Below, piece by piece: positions 1-9,406 of a stretch of DNA of 64,000 nucleotides. The notes under the pieces were generated by a model, which made no database searches, was not told the DNA's origin, and saw only the letters and a program-made list of their open reading frames with translations. Each line of letters starts with the position of its first letter. The first letter of the stretch is position 1. Both the position numbers and the translations under genes were made by a program. Source of the stretch: Actinomycetes bacterium. Lineage in GTDB: Bacteria > Actinomycetota > Acidimicrobiia > Acidimicrobiales > Ilumatobacteraceae. The stretch lies in assembly GCA_014190235.1 (NCBI GenBank), contig BJGC01000009.1, forward strand, positions 1-64,000. The letters are read 5' to 3'.

Positions 1-794
1 AATGTCGTGCTGTATCCGAGTCGTCCCCCGCCCAAGTAGTGCTGAGCTCGTGACGCAATTATTTTGCCAGTTGTCGCACGCACCTCGATTGCAAGAAGCT
101 GTTCTTCGTTCGCGCCCTCTTTGCTCATGTCAAAACTTTTCACTGAGCGTGCTGGCATGATGAACCCTTGTAGTGCCGTCGGACGACGCTGACCATCGGC
201 AGTAGAAAACGACATGTTTACAACAGCACTTTCCGGAAACGGGTTAGCCAAGATCAATCTTTCTCGTGATCCCTCTAGCGTGAAACCATCCGCAAAAAAC
301 CACGATGATGATGTGGCCGTCACACACAGCGATGTGGTGTCGCCGGCTGCAAACTCGAGCTGTTGTTCGACAATTCCGTGTGATCCGATGACTTCGACTA
401 TCGGCACCACGACACCTTTGGTGCGACCACGCAAAAGATCGACACTATTTCGAGACCGTGCTGGCACGATCACGACCTGCTGTTCTGGATTGCCGTCACT
501 TAACAATGTGACTGCTGCAGTGATATCGACATCAGTGGGATTAGCAATCACCACGCGACCACTATCTACCCCATCACCTGCTGCAACACCTGGACAAAAC
601 CACGATGTACTTATTCGCGCTCGCATTGGGACTTGAGCAAACGCATCGAGTTCTGAATACGCAACCGATGCTCCCTCTGGCACGATAGGTCGCCGTGATT
701 CGACATAAATCAACGAGCCAATTGATGCCAGCACAAGACATGTCCCGAGAATTCTGCGCAACATGTGTGCACGCGGTGCCGCACTCAGATTCAT
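1..794 (-). CDS. DUF5719-like exported protein (partial, C-terminus off window)
   Basis: I translated this frame by hand; it is open from an ATG at 794 to the left edge, giving 264 codons. A hydrophobic stretch at about residues 13-30 looks like a signal peptide or membrane anchor, and the rest reads as a beta-rich exported domain with Cys at about 67 and 157. It follows the large glycosyltransferase with an ATGA overlap, so the two are translationally coupled. The pairing of a giant membrane GT2 with a DUF5719 protein is a conserved actinobacterial arrangement as I recall it; the family call is from that context plus sequence style. Its molecular role is unknown, presumably in cell-envelope assembly. 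Confidence 0.7.
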   Translation of the reverse strand, partial: MNLSAAPRAHMLRRILGTCLVLASIGSLIYVESRRPIVPEGASVAYSELDAFAQVPMRARISTSWFCPGVAAGDGVDSGRVVIANPTDVDITAAVTLLSDGNPEQQVVIVPARSRNSVDLLRGRTKGVVVPIVEVIGSHGIVEQQLEFAAGDTTSLCVTATSSSWFFADGFTLEGSRERLILANPFPESAVVNMSFSTADGQRRPTALQGFIMPARSVKSFDMSKEGANEEQLLAIEVRATTGKIIASRAQHYLGGGRLGYSTT

Positions 795-3700
795 TTCGTC
801 ATCTCCTCAAATGAGAGCACGGGCGAATCAATCTGCATCTGCCCTGTTGAAGTAGTAATTATTTCTTTTTTGCGCGCACGCGCGAGGGCTAGGAATACTG
901 TTGCTGCCCACAGACCCATCTCGGCCAAAATTGCAAGTAATCGCACAGCCGAAGATGAATACGTCAGAGTGGCAGTTCCAGCGGTTGGCACATCAAAAGC
1001 TGTCGTGATTCCAAAGGCTGTGCGCGAAGAGATCGATGTTTCGCCCACTTGAAGTTTCCAGCCGGGCGAGTACGGGACAGCCAGATGTAGCGTGCCCGCT
1101 TCAATTGGCGCCGTGGCTCCAAAATCTGGACGTGACGAAGAAAGAACTGGTGCCGCTCCTGCTAGATCTGCCACGATCGTTGATGTCGCTCCAGCCAACT
1201 TGCTGGCCTCTGCCCCAAGTGTTGACAAAGTCGAACGAACCGGAACCCATGCTGCGTTTTCAAAGATCACGAGATCAGGTGATGAATACCTTCTGCGCAG
1301 ATCCAACTGGTCCCCGAGCGCCGTCACTAAGCCTCGCGGTACTGGCAACGGTCTGTTGCGCGTGGATGCAGCGTCATCGATGATAGGAACAACAATGAAA
1401 CGCACTGCAAGAGGTGCAACGAGTCGACCTGCACGCGCAGTGTTTCCCCTAATAATGCCGCGAACTGCTTGGGCCAACTCATCGGTTGCTCGCGATCTCG
1501 GTGGTTCCCAAAGATCTACGGTCGACACTCGCGATCCAGTAATTACTGAATATGCCACTCCCCATCCAACATTGATTGGTGCACCCGGAAGTATGCGTGC
1601 ATCACCAAGAAAAACAGTGCGATACGAACCCGCATCAGACTCTGTTGGCAGTTGCTCCAATAAGTCCATAGTGGATGTCGACGTTTGATTCCATCGACCG
1701 TCAAGAGAACTCAATATTCCTGGCAACATTCCGATCAAGAAAGCAATACTCGCCAACGCACTCAGTGGCTGACGCCAACCGAATCGCGCGTGTCGAACAT
1801 CGACAGCCATTGATGCTCCCAACGATCCCGCCGCCACACTCAGTCCAAACGCAACGGGAACCAACATGATTGCTGGTTCTCCAAGATGAATCGGCAGGAT
1901 TGCACGATCGTCTAGTAGCGCAACAAGCAGCGCAGCGACCGCAAGTAAAGAACCTCGCAACGCCCACGGAGCACGACTACCCCGCACGATAAATAATGCG
2001 GCGACGGCGGGTACAAAAAGTAACACTGCGACTCTAGCGATTGGGACTGTTGCGATATCAAAAGAAGCGAGCCTCAACAGACCGATGTTTCGTCCGCCTT
2101 CAATGGGTGCACCCGATACTCTCGACCACCATCCTGTTGTCGTAAACCACTCCAGCCAGGGAGCATGTAATACGAGAGTGCCGAGCCCTGCTATCGCAAA
2201 CATCAGCGGCCACATCACCGCATCACGCAGTCGTGCTCCGTGTAGCCACGTCACCAAAAACCACACAATGACAAGTTCTGCTAGGACAATCAGCACTCCT
2301 ACTTCGAATGCCGTCACAACTGCGAGAATTAACGTCAGTGTTGCGACCCGTCGCGTAAAGACACGTTGATTGCGCTCGACAAAGTAATCCAAAGCGTCTT
2401 CACGAGATGAAGCAACCACTGGTCGATGTGCCACCAGCAGACGAGCGATGTGAGCGAGCCACGGAAATGCGGCGTACACAAGAAGTCCACCCCACCGCCC
2501 GATCGAGATGCATGCATACGGAAGAGGAACTGCTGCATACATCAATGCGGTGACAATGCGCGCTCGCCGCGTTGCGTATACCGACGCAAACTGCCACGCA
2601 CCGATATATCCGATAAACGGCAACGCCACAATGACCAATGTCTGCAACAGCCCGACCCGGCCAAATGACATGGCTGCAGCAAACGCACTCAGTGAGATTC
2701 CGGTGGGAGCACTCACTGCTTTACCAAATGCACTTGGCCACCAGCCAGATGCATACAGACTTGCCATCTGTCGTCCATTGCCTATAAACGGCACGAACTG
2801 ACCAACTCGCGTAACTCCATCAATGAGCAACGAACGCGATCCGACGAGGGTCAAAATAAACAGCGTCAGCCAAAACGCAACGGTTCCGCGTTGGCGAACT
2901 GCAACATCTCCGATTGAGGCACTGTTGTCCGCCTCAACTTTTCCGGTAACGCGAGCCTGCTTGCGCAGATAGGCAGAAAAACGCGCACTTCCGCGACTCT
3001 GCAACGCCCGAATTTCTCCATCATCGACAATGCGAGAATGACGCACCTTTTGCCTTCGAGCCCTGAGTGCTGGAATGTGGAGTGGACTCGTAACAAGTGA
3101 GGAGAGAGAGCTCCATGCGCGTGCTGGACTTCCGGCGAAGATTCCGATGACAAGCTGTGCAAAAGAGAGCACCAATAACTGCAACAGCACGAGAGGCAAA
3201 TAGATTCCTTGGGTCAGCGCGATTGTCGTATGAATTCGCTCTTTTTCAGCGCGTACAACTAGATCTCGTACTTGTTGAGGTGAATGGTTGCTGCTCTTAC
3301 TGCGATGGAGATGTTTTGCAACTGCTGCTGGCACCACAACAACTCGCGCGCCAATTGTGTGGGCGCGCCAACACAAGTCAAGGTCTGCACTTTCATGGCT
3401 AAGGGATGGTTCAAATCCATCAAGAGAGCGGAATAGATCGGCACGAATCAACATGCAAGTTGATGGCAACATAAATGTGTCTCGAACGGCATCGTGCTGT
3501 TCTTGGTCAATTTCGTCTGCGCTCACCACTGAATCACGCTCCCCAAAGCGGTCCACGGCAATGCCAACGCTTTGTAGTTGGCGAACATCGTCGCGTGACA
3601 CAATTTTTGGTCCTACGATTCCGGCATTCGATCGATACAACTCTTCAATGAGACGCGAGACTCCGTCTGCGGCCAGAACTGCATCATCATGAATAAATAG

Positions 3701-4033
3701 ATAGAAGCCGCTTTCTCCGTCCACCATCACCAACACGTTGTTGCATGCCGCACCAAAGCCGGGGTTGGAATCCATAAAGCGCAGCACGCTTGCGGGAGCA
3801 TTGTTGGCGCAGACATCAAGAATTGCAGTTGCGGCTTCACCTGTCTGTTGGCTCGTCGAAAGAACCAAAATCTGAAGATTCGGATAATCCTGAGTGGCCA
3901 AAGCAGCCAAACAGTCCGCTGTCCAGTCACCCAACTCATGGACCACGACCACCGCCACGACAGGCGGAACCCCGACTGGCTCTTGTGGAGCGATGAGTTC
4001 GCTAGGGGTATCGAAAAACTCAGTCACGCCCAT
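791..4033 (-). CDS. Large membrane glycosyltransferase, GT2 N-domain plus multi-TM C-domain
   Basis: At 1080 residues this is a cell-envelope glycosyltransferase. The N-terminal 25-240 or so is a GT-A fold domain: a VAVVVVHELGDW opening, a HDDAV metal-binding motif near residue 120, and a CWRAHTIGARVVVVP segment typical of GT2. From about residue 275 on there are a dozen or more hydrophobic segments, then an exported C-terminal domain rich in beta strands and one last TM segment near the end. The acceptor is unknown. An ATGA overlap links it to the DUF5719-like gene. A TAGCCT hexamer lies 9 nt before the GTG at 4027, so that codon is an alternative start. Confidence 0.82.
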   Translation of the reverse strand: MGVTEFFDTPSELIAPQEPVGVPPVVAVVVVHELGDWTADCLAALATQDYPNLQILVLSTSQQTGEAATAILDVCANNAPASVLRFMDSNPGFGAACNNVLVMVDGESGFYLFIHDDAVLAADGVSRLIEELYRSNAGIVGPKIVSRDDVRQLQSVGIAVDRFGERDSVVSADEIDQEQHDAVRDTFMLPSTCMLIRADLFRSLDGFEPSLSHESADLDLCWRAHTIGARVVVVPAAVAKHLHRSKSSNHSPQQVRDLVVRAEKERIHTTIALTQGIYLPLVLLQLLVLSFAQLVIGIFAGSPARAWSSLSSLVTSPLHIPALRARRQKVRHSRIVDDGEIRALQSRGSARFSAYLRKQARVTGKVEADNSASIGDVAVRQRGTVAFWLTLFILTLVGSRSLLIDGVTRVGQFVPFIGNGRQMASLYASGWWPSAFGKAVSAPTGISLSAFAAAMSFGRVGLLQTLVIVALPFIGYIGAWQFASVYATRRARIVTALMYAAVPLPYACISIGRWGGLLVYAAFPWLAHIARLLVAHRPVVASSREDALDYFVERNQRVFTRRVATLTLILAVVTAFEVGVLIVLAELVIVWFLVTWLHGARLRDAVMWPLMFAIAGLGTLVLHAPWLEWFTTTGWWSRVSGAPIEGGRNIGLLRLASFDIATVPIARVAVLLFVPAVAALFIVRGSRAPWALRGSLLAVAALLVALLDDRAILPIHLGEPAIMLVPVAFGLSVAAGSLGASMAVDVRHARFGWRQPLSALASIAFLIGMLPGILSSLDGRWNQTSTSTMDLLEQLPTESDAGSYRTVFLGDARILPGAPINVGWGVAYSVITGSRVSTVDLWEPPRSRATDELAQAVRGIIRGNTARAGRLVAPLAVRFIVVPIIDDAASTRNRPLPVPRGLVTALGDQLDLRRRYSSPDLVIFENAAWVPVRSTLSTLGAEASKLAGATSTIVADLAGAAPVLSSSRPDFGATAPIEAGTLHLAVPYSPGWKLQVGETSISSRTAFGITTAFDVPTAGTATLTYSSSAVRLLAILAEMGLWAATVFLALARARKKEIITTSTGQMQIDSPVLSFEEMTK

Positions 4034-4132
4034 ATCAGGCTAGTGGTGAGTGCTCAAATACATGGAAATGCAGGTTTCCAAAGATTGCAGCAGCACTTGC
4101 TAAAATTAGTACTAAAATATAGACTTTACGTG

Positions 4133-4354
4133 ATGAAATGTTCATTATTTTCTCAACTTCAAAAAATGAATCTCTCCAAGATGTCCTGTGACGACATCAA
4201 TCTGCAGGCAATCCGGGACTCAGATCTGACAAAACAGGCCACAGAAGTCGTCTACACAGCGGTCGGGTTTGGCGTTCTTGCATTTCAAAAGATTCAAGTA
4301 ATGCGCCAAGAAATGGCAACTGCGCGCAAGGCACACACCAACACCGCTCAATAA
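4133..4354 (+). CDS. Small hypothetical protein
   Basis: A 73-residue protein I do not recognise. The C-terminal half contains a hydrophobic helix (VVYTAVGFGVLAFQKIQ) followed by a basic, polar tail, so a small membrane-associated or helical protein is plausible. The start was chosen because TAGACT at 4120-4125 ends 7 nt before the ATG, the same spacing seen at other leaderless starts here; internal ATGs at 4166 and 4181 are alternatives. It lies 27 bp upstream of the flippase gene on the same strand but that gene has its own promoter-like hexamer. No function is proposed. Confidence 0.55.
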   Translation: MKCSLFSQLQKMNLSKMSCDDINLQAIRDSDLTKQATEVVYTAVGFGVLAFQKIQVMRQEMATARKAHTNTAQ

Positions 4355-4381
4355 CACTCAGCCTCCACTAACCTCACCAAG

Positions 4382-5719
4382 GTGTCAGACGAGCAACAGT
4401 TCGAACAGAAGAGCGAACAAAATTCTCGAACGCCTCTGCCAGAAGGAACCCTTCCTGTCGGAATTGGATTGCTTATTTCTGGCGTTGCAAGTTACGCATT
4501 TTTTAAAGTAGGTCAGCAAGCGCTCGGCAAAGAAGACTTCAAGCCAATCGTGGCTCTTTGGTTTGCAACTTTTGCTTTGGCTCCGGGCTTTTTTATGCCC
4601 GTCGAACAAGAAGTCGGTCGAGCACTCGCTCATCGCCGCGCACTTGGCCAAGGCGGCAAACCAGTGGTCAAGCGCATCATCCCGTTGGTGCTCGGGCTGC
4701 TCACCATTGTGAGTGTCCTTGTTCTCATCGCTGGCCCGTGGCTCACAGATGATCTGTTTGAAGGACACAACCTGATCATGTTCACATTGATCTTGGCATT
4801 TATTAGTTATGCACCAGTTCATTTGGCGCGCGGAATCTGTTCGGGTTCTGGAAGATTCACTGCGTACGGAATCATCATGGGAGCAGACGGCCTAGTGCGT
4901 ATTTTGGGTTGCATCGCTCTGTGGTTGCTTGGAGTTAAAGCGATCGGTGCATATGCGCTTGTTGTTGCACTCTCCCCTTCTGTTGGTGTGTTGATTGTTT
5001 GGTTGCGCGGAGATCTTGCAACGCAAGAAGGGCCACCAGCTGATTACTCAGAAATCACCCCAAATCTTGGTTGGCTACTCGGGGGTTCAATTCTTGGTGC
5101 TGCACTCGTTAATGCCGGACCACTCGGAATTGACATGCTGGCTCACGCAGATCAAGCAGAGCAAGTCACTGCTTTTGCCAATGGTGTGTTGTTATCGCGC
5201 GTGCCACTCTTTTTGTTTCAGGCTGTTCAAGCGGCCTTGCTGCCAAGACTTGCGCGACTTTCAGCGCGCGGTGACCTTGGCGACTTTGTCAAAGCATTTC
5301 GACAACTATTGATTGTTGTGGTCGGCGTTGGCGTCATTGGCACCGTAGGGTCATTTGCTCTTGGGCCATACATTCTTGACAAAATCTACGACGGCGGTCT
5401 CGATCGGCGCACACTGACATTATTGGCACTCGCAAGCGCGGTATACATGGTTGCCCTTGCCACAGCACAAGCCGTTATCGCACTTCACGGACACGCATTC
5501 GTCACGGTGGGCTGGGCAATCGGCATGGCCATGTTCCTGTTGGTTACTGCGTTTTCGAGTGACGACTTGTACCTGCGTGTTGAACTTGGTCTGGTAAGTG
5601 CGTCGGTTGCGTCATTGCTCTTGTTTGCTTATGCGCTTCGTCAAAGAGTGCGCACAGGAGTGCAGCCAGATCTTGACTGGGTGATTGATAGCGCCCTTGA
5701 CCACCCGCTAGAGGGGTAA
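4382..5719 (+). CDS. Polysaccharide flippase-like membrane protein (MOP/Wzx-type)
   Basis: This 445-residue integral membrane protein has about 12-14 hydrophobic segments spread through its length after a hydrophilic, Glu/Gln-rich N-terminus of about 25 residues. Pattern and length fit the MOP superfamily of lipid-linked sugar flippases, which move undecaprenyl-linked glycan units across the cytoplasmic membrane. It begins with GTG; TAACCT at 4369-4374 ends 7 nt before it, suggesting leaderless transcription. Its position next to GDP-mannose dehydratase and glycosyltransferases supports an envelope glycan role. The stop is directly abutted by the convergent gmd stop. Substrate cannot be read from sequence; MurJ-like lipid II transport is less likely. 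Confidence 0.75.
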   Translation: MSDEQQFEQKSEQNSRTPLPEGTLPVGIGLLISGVASYAFFKVGQQALGKEDFKPIVALWFATFALAPGFFMPVEQEVGRALAHRRALGQGGKPVVKRIIPLVLGLLTIVSVLVLIAGPWLTDDLFEGHNLIMFTLILAFISYAPVHLARGICSGSGRFTAYGIIMGADGLVRILGCIALWLLGVKAIGAYALVVALSPSVGVLIVWLRGDLATQEGPPADYSEITPNLGWLLGGSILGAALVNAGPLGIDMLAHADQAEQVTAFANGVLLSRVPLFLFQAVQAALLPRLARLSARGDLGDFVKAFRQLLIVVVGVGVIGTVGSFALGPYILDKIYDGGLDRRTLTLLALASAVYMVALATAQAVIALHGHAFVTVGWAIGMAMFLLVTAFSSDDLYLRVELGLVSASVASLLLFAYALRQRVRTGVQPDLDWVIDSALDHPLEG

Positions 5720-6706
5720 CTACTTACGAAGTTTGGCGGTTTCAAGTGCCAAATCATGTTGCACCATCATCGTGACAAGCGATGGGAAATCAACCTCGGG
5801 AGTCCATCCAAGGTTTTTGCGCGCTTTAGATGAATCACCAATCAGCAAATCAACTTCGGCAGGACGGAAAAATCGTGGATCTTGGCGCACAAACTGATGC
5901 CAGTCAGGTAAGCCCGCCTCATCAAATGCACGTGTCAAGAACTCTTCAATGGAATGTGTCTCGCCTGTAGAAATAACATAATCATCTGGTGAGTCCTGTT
6001 GCAGCATCATCCACATTGCTCGCACATAGTCTCCGGCATAGCCCCAATCTCGTTTGGCATCAAGATTGCCCATCACGATTTCTTGCTGAACTCCCAATTT
6101 GATTCGGGCAACCGCATTGCTCACTTTGCGAGTCACGAATTCAAGTCCCCGACGCGGACCTTCGTGATTAAACAAAATCCCAGAGCACGCGTAAATGCCG
6201 TAACTCTCGCGGTAGTTGACCGTGATGTTATGGCCAAACACCTTTGCACAGCCGTATGGTGAGCGCGGATGAAACGGAGTGAGTTCAGTTTGAGGCGTCT
6301 GGCGCACCTGTCCGAACATCTCTGACGATGATGCTTGATAAAAACGGATTGGATTATTTTGTACTCCGCCCACCATGCGAACGGCTTCAAGCATGCGCAA
6401 GACGCCAAGGCCAGTGATATTGCTTGTGAGTTCTGCTTGATTAAACGAGATAGCCACAAACGAAATTGCCCCGAGGTTATATACCTCATCCGGTTGAGCA
6501 TATTCAAGAGCCGACACAAGGCTTGTTAAGTCAGCAAGATCTCCTGGAATAAGTTCGACATAGGGGAACTCTTCTGCCAACTGGATCGCACGCGGATTGT
6601 TTTGGCCTTTTATCATGCCAAAAACTTGATACCCCTTGCCGTGCAAGAATTCCGCGAGATGCTGTCCGTCTTGACCTGTGATTCCGGTAATAAAAGCTCT
6701 CGGCAT
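5720..6706 (-). CDS. gmd: GDP-mannose 4,6-dehydratase
   Basis: Converts GDP-D-mannose to GDP-4-keto-6-deoxy-D-mannose, the first step to GDP-L-fucose and related deoxysugars. The N-terminus shows the GITGQDG NAD(P)-binding motif, followed by the SSSEMFG and SPYGCAK motifs that carry the catalytic Ser/Thr, Tyr and Lys of this SDR family, and by EGPRRG further on. Length of 328 residues is normal. I start at the ATG at 6706; TAGCGT at 6715-6720 lies 8 nt upstream. A GDP-fucose synthase homologue at 14715 would take the product onward. Confidence 0.93.
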   Translation of the reverse strand: MPRAFITGITGQDGQHLAEFLHGKGYQVFGMIKGQNNPRAIQLAEEFPYVELIPGDLADLTSLVSALEYAQPDEVYNLGAISFVAISFNQAELTSNITGLGVLRMLEAVRMVGGVQNNPIRFYQASSSEMFGQVRQTPQTELTPFHPRSPYGCAKVFGHNITVNYRESYGIYACSGILFNHEGPRRGLEFVTRKVSNAVARIKLGVQQEIVMGNLDAKRDWGYAGDYVRAMWMMLQQDSPDDYVISTGETHSIEEFLTRAFDEAGLPDWHQFVRQDPRFFRPAEVDLLIGDSSKARKNLGWTPEVDFPSLVTMMVQHDLALETAKLRK

Positions 6707-6714
6707 ATCAGACA

Positions 6715-6754
6715 ACGCTAGCACCGAGGGACGAGTTTGATGGGCAAGTACGAT
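6715..6754. promoter_or_regulatory. Divergent leaderless promoter pair gmd / fbiA
   Basis: TAGCGT on the minus strand (6715-6720) ends 8 nt before the gmd ATG, and TACGAT on the plus strand (6749-6754) ends 6 nt before the fbiA ATG. Both fit a -10 element with transcription starting at or next to the start codon. No convincing -35 hexamers were identified. Confidence 0.6.
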
Positions 6755-6760
6755 GCCACC

Positions 6761-7744
6761 ATGATTAGCGTCCTTGCAGGTGGTGTTGGCGCAGCCAGAT
6801 TCTTGTCTGGCCTCGTTCGAATTGTCGATCCTCGGTCAGTGACAGCAATCGTCAACACAGCAGATGACACAGTTTTACACGGTCTCAATATTTCTCCAGA
6901 TATTGACACGGTGACATACACGCTTGCCAACGCCATCGATCCCGAACGCGGATGGGGATTACGCGACGAGACATGGCGAGCAATGCAATCTCTTGCCCGA
7001 TTCGAATCAATACGTCCGATTGGTTCGACTGCTGCTCCCACGTGGTTCAACTTGGGGGATGCAGATCTAGCGACTCACTTTTATCGAACCTCTCGCCTGC
7101 AAGAAGGTGCCTCACTGACCCAAGTCACCGACGAGATTAGGCGTGCATTCGATCTGCAAGTAAAAATCATTCCGATGTCTGATGACACTGTCAGCACTGA
7201 AGTCACTGTTGCAAATTGCGACTCAGTCGTTAGCGGACAGACGATTTCTTTTCAGGAATATTTCGTTCGCTATCGACACTCTGTTCCGGTGCAGTCTGTA
7301 CATTTCCGTGGAGCAGAAACAGCAGTATTCAGTGCGCTTAGTGAGTTGCAAACTTCTGATGTCATTGTCATCGCACCTTCTAATCCGATTGTGTCTATCG
7401 GTCCGTTGCGTGCGTTGGCGGGCGTTGACGCTGCCTTGTCTGCACGCCGCGAAAGCGTCGTTGCCATATCGCCTATCATCGCGGGTGCTGCTCTCAAAGG
7501 ACCGGCGGATCGTATGTTGGTAGAACTTGGCCACGAAGCCTCTGTCGTTGGAGTAGCACGGCTGTACTGCGACATCTGTGCAACATTGGTCATAGATACT
7601 GCCGACCAAGATCGAATGTCAGAAATTGAGGCCACTGGGATGCGTTGTATTGTCACGAACACTGTGATGTCAGATACTGCAATCGCCGATAATTTGGCTC
7701 GTGTCACTATTGAATCAGTCACAACCCGGAAGGAACCGAAATGA
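6761..7744 (+). CDS. fbiA: 2-phospho-L-lactate / phosphoenolpyruvyl transferase (F420 biosynthesis)
   Basis: Transfers the phospholactyl or phosphoenolpyruvyl group from its GDP-activated donor to Fo, making F420-0 or dehydro-F420-0. The start [18 protein letters not shown], the NTADDT motif and the later SNPIVSIGP motif are hallmark CofD/FbiA sequences. The start at 6761 is preferred to the upstream in-frame ATG because it gives the canonical N-terminus and because TACGAT ends 6 nt before it. It overlaps fbiB by 4 bp (ATGA). CofC/FbiD, which makes the donor, is at 28760; no FbiC (Fo synthase) lies in this window. Confidence 0.94.
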   Translation: MISVLAGGVGAARFLSGLVRIVDPRSVTAIVNTADDTVLHGLNISPDIDTVTYTLANAIDPERGWGLRDETWRAMQSLARFESIRPIGSTAAPTWFNLGDADLATHFYRTSRLQEGASLTQVTDEIRRAFDLQVKIIPMSDDTVSTEVTVANCDSVVSGQTISFQEYFVRYRHSVPVQSVHFRGAETAVFSALSELQTSDVIVIAPSNPIVSIGPLRALAGVDAALSARRESVVAISPIIAGAALKGPADRMLVELGHEASVVGVARLYCDICATLVIDTADQDRMSEIEATGMRCIVTNTVMSDTAIADNLARVTIESVTTRKEPK

Positions 7745-8451
7745 AAATTACTGCATGGGGTGTTAGCGGAATCGGTGAAATCGTGCCAGGACAACAACTT
7801 GGCGACATTATTTCTGAAGCATGCAGCGCCGAACCAAATGGACCACTACTCGACAATGATGTTTTAGTAGTCACGCAAAAGATTGTGTCTAAGGCAGAAG
7901 GTCGTCTGGTCCAAATCGACCCGAATGATCCACTCTCACACAAGGTTCTTGTCGAACAAGAAGCCACGCGCATTGTTCGACGTCGTGGTGATTTGATTAT
8001 TACAGAAACCAAACATGGTTTTGTCTGCGCCAACAGTGGCATTGACTTGTCTAACGTTGAACGCGGGTTCGCAGCGCTGTTGCCAATTGATAGCGATCGT
8101 TCAGCGCGACGTATTCGAGATATTGTTCGTGCCAAATTAGGCATCAATGTCGGTGTAATTATTAGTGACACGTTTGGGCGTCCGTGGCGCAAAGGCCTCA
8201 CCGATGTTGCCATTGGTGTCGCTGGCATTGCTGCCGTCGTTGACCTGCGCGGTACCGAGGATGCACTAGGTCGCATGATGCAAGTCACAGAGGTCTGTAT
8301 TGCAGACGAACTTGCTTGTGCAGCAGAACTCGTCATGGGTAAGTCCTCGGGTGTTCCGGTGGCCGTCATACGGGGCGCTGACGCTGATTGGTTTCGTGAT
8401 TCTTCGATGGATGAAATCGTGCGACCACCACAAGAAGATCTGTTTCGTTAG
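7741..8451 (+). CDS. fbiB: Coenzyme F420:L-glutamate ligase, single-domain
   Basis: Adds L-glutamate residues to F420-0 using GTP. Recognisable motifs are VVTQKIVSKAEGR near the start, ETKHGFVCANSGID and ISDTFGRPWRKG in the middle. The protein is 236 residues, matching archaeal CofE and the N-terminal half of mycobacterial FbiB. The mycobacterial C-terminal FMN-binding nitroreductase-like domain, which reduces dehydro-F420-0, is absent and the next gene is convergent and unrelated. Translation is coupled to fbiA through the ATGA overlap. The ligase assignment is firm; how the reductase step is done here is unknown. Confidence 0.92.
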   Translation: MKITAWGVSGIGEIVPGQQLGDIISEACSAEPNGPLLDNDVLVVTQKIVSKAEGRLVQIDPNDPLSHKVLVEQEATRIVRRRGDLIITETKHGFVCANSGIDLSNVERGFAALLPIDSDRSARRIRDIVRAKLGINVGVIISDTFGRPWRKGLTDVAIGVAGIAAVVDLRGTEDALGRMMQVTEVCIADELACAAELVMGKSSGVPVAVIRGADADWFRDSSMDEIVRPPQEDLFR

Positions 8452-8466
8452 TCCGGCTATCTGGAT

Positions 8467-9396
8467 TTACTCCGCAGAAGTCCAAGCTCCTCGCGTGGTG
8501 GCAAGACCATCCTCAAATGATGTAAATGGTGACCAACCCAACTGAATACGTGCTCGAACTGGTGAAACAGCAAGACGCACTATGTCACTTGGGCGTGCTG
8601 CACTGCTGCGGGGCGTCAAACCAGTTGAACCTGCGATTGCTTTCCAGACATCTCGGATGGTGAGTTGTTCTCCGGTACCAACATTGATTACCAAGCCACC
8701 AGCACGATCAATGGCACGCACTAGTGCGTCGACAACGTCATCAATAAAAATAAAATCACGAGTCTGTTTTCCGGTTCCGTGCAACACCGGAGCACGACCA
8801 TTCATGTGCGCATCAATAAATGCCGCCACAACTCCGTCACTTGCTCGCTGTCGTGGACCATATGTGTGACCAGTTGCAAGAACCGTATATTCAACGGCAG
8901 AGAGATCTCGATACACGCTATGCATATCTGCAATTGCACGAGCCACGATCTCAGGGACAGATCGCGACTCAGACATATGGCCTTCTTTAATTGGTAAGTC
9001 ACGTACTGCTACTTCTCCATATAAGAGTTTGGCCGGAAGTGTTGTGATAACTTTTGCAACACCTGCTATGCGCGCCGCCTCTAGCACGGCAATTGCACTT
9101 GCCATTGCAGTCATTGCACCAGTTGTTTGCGAGTTTGACGGCGCAAATGTATTTAGCAAGTACATCACATCGGGTCGGCGTAAACTCACGAGTTCAGCGA
9201 ATGAATCACCCAAGATGTCTACATGTTGGAACTTAAGTTTTCCGCCTGATTGTCGGGCATCTGCCAAATTGCTCAGTGACCCTGACGAAAGATTGTCAAC
9301 GACATCAATTTCGGCACCTTGTGCAAGAAGGCGATCAACGAGATGGGAGCCGACAAAGCCAGCGCCGCCACACACCATGATGCGAGATTGTGTCAT
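8467..9396 (-). CDS. NAD-dependent nucleotide-sugar epimerase/dehydratase
   Basis: An extended SDR of about 310 residues. The N-terminal GGAGFVGSHLVDRLL is a Rossmann GxxGxxG motif, followed by DNLSSGS, typical of UDP-sugar epimerases. The usual YxxxK catalytic motif is not obvious: at the expected region the protein reads LLYGEVAVRDLP and later TGHTYGPRQRA, so activity may be altered. Start at 9396 is chosen because it gives the canonical N-terminus and sits 10 bp after the upstream gene stop. It is the last gene of a six-gene glycan operon running on the minus strand from 14684. Substrate unknown. Confidence 0.78.
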   Translation of the reverse strand: MTQSRIMVCGGAGFVGSHLVDRLLAQGAEIDVVDNLSSGSLSNLADARQSGGKLKFQHVDILGDSFAELVSLRRPDVMYLLNTFAPSNSQTTGAMTAMASAIAVLEAARIAGVAKVITTLPAKLLYGEVAVRDLPIKEGHMSESRSVPEIVARAIADMHSVYRDLSAVEYTVLATGHTYGPRQRASDGVVAAFIDAHMNGRAPVLHGTGKQTRDFIFIDDVVDALVRAIDRAGGLVINVGTGEQLTIRDVWKAIAGSTGLTPRSSAARPSDIVRLAVSPVRARIQLGWSPFTSFEDGLATTRGAWTSAE

Positions 9397-9406
9397 GGCA
9401 CCATTC

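Noticed and set aside
214-636. 140-residue ORF on the plus strand over the DUF5719-like gene
   Set aside because: It is antisense to the coupled DUF5719-like frame, which has a signal peptide and coding-like composition.
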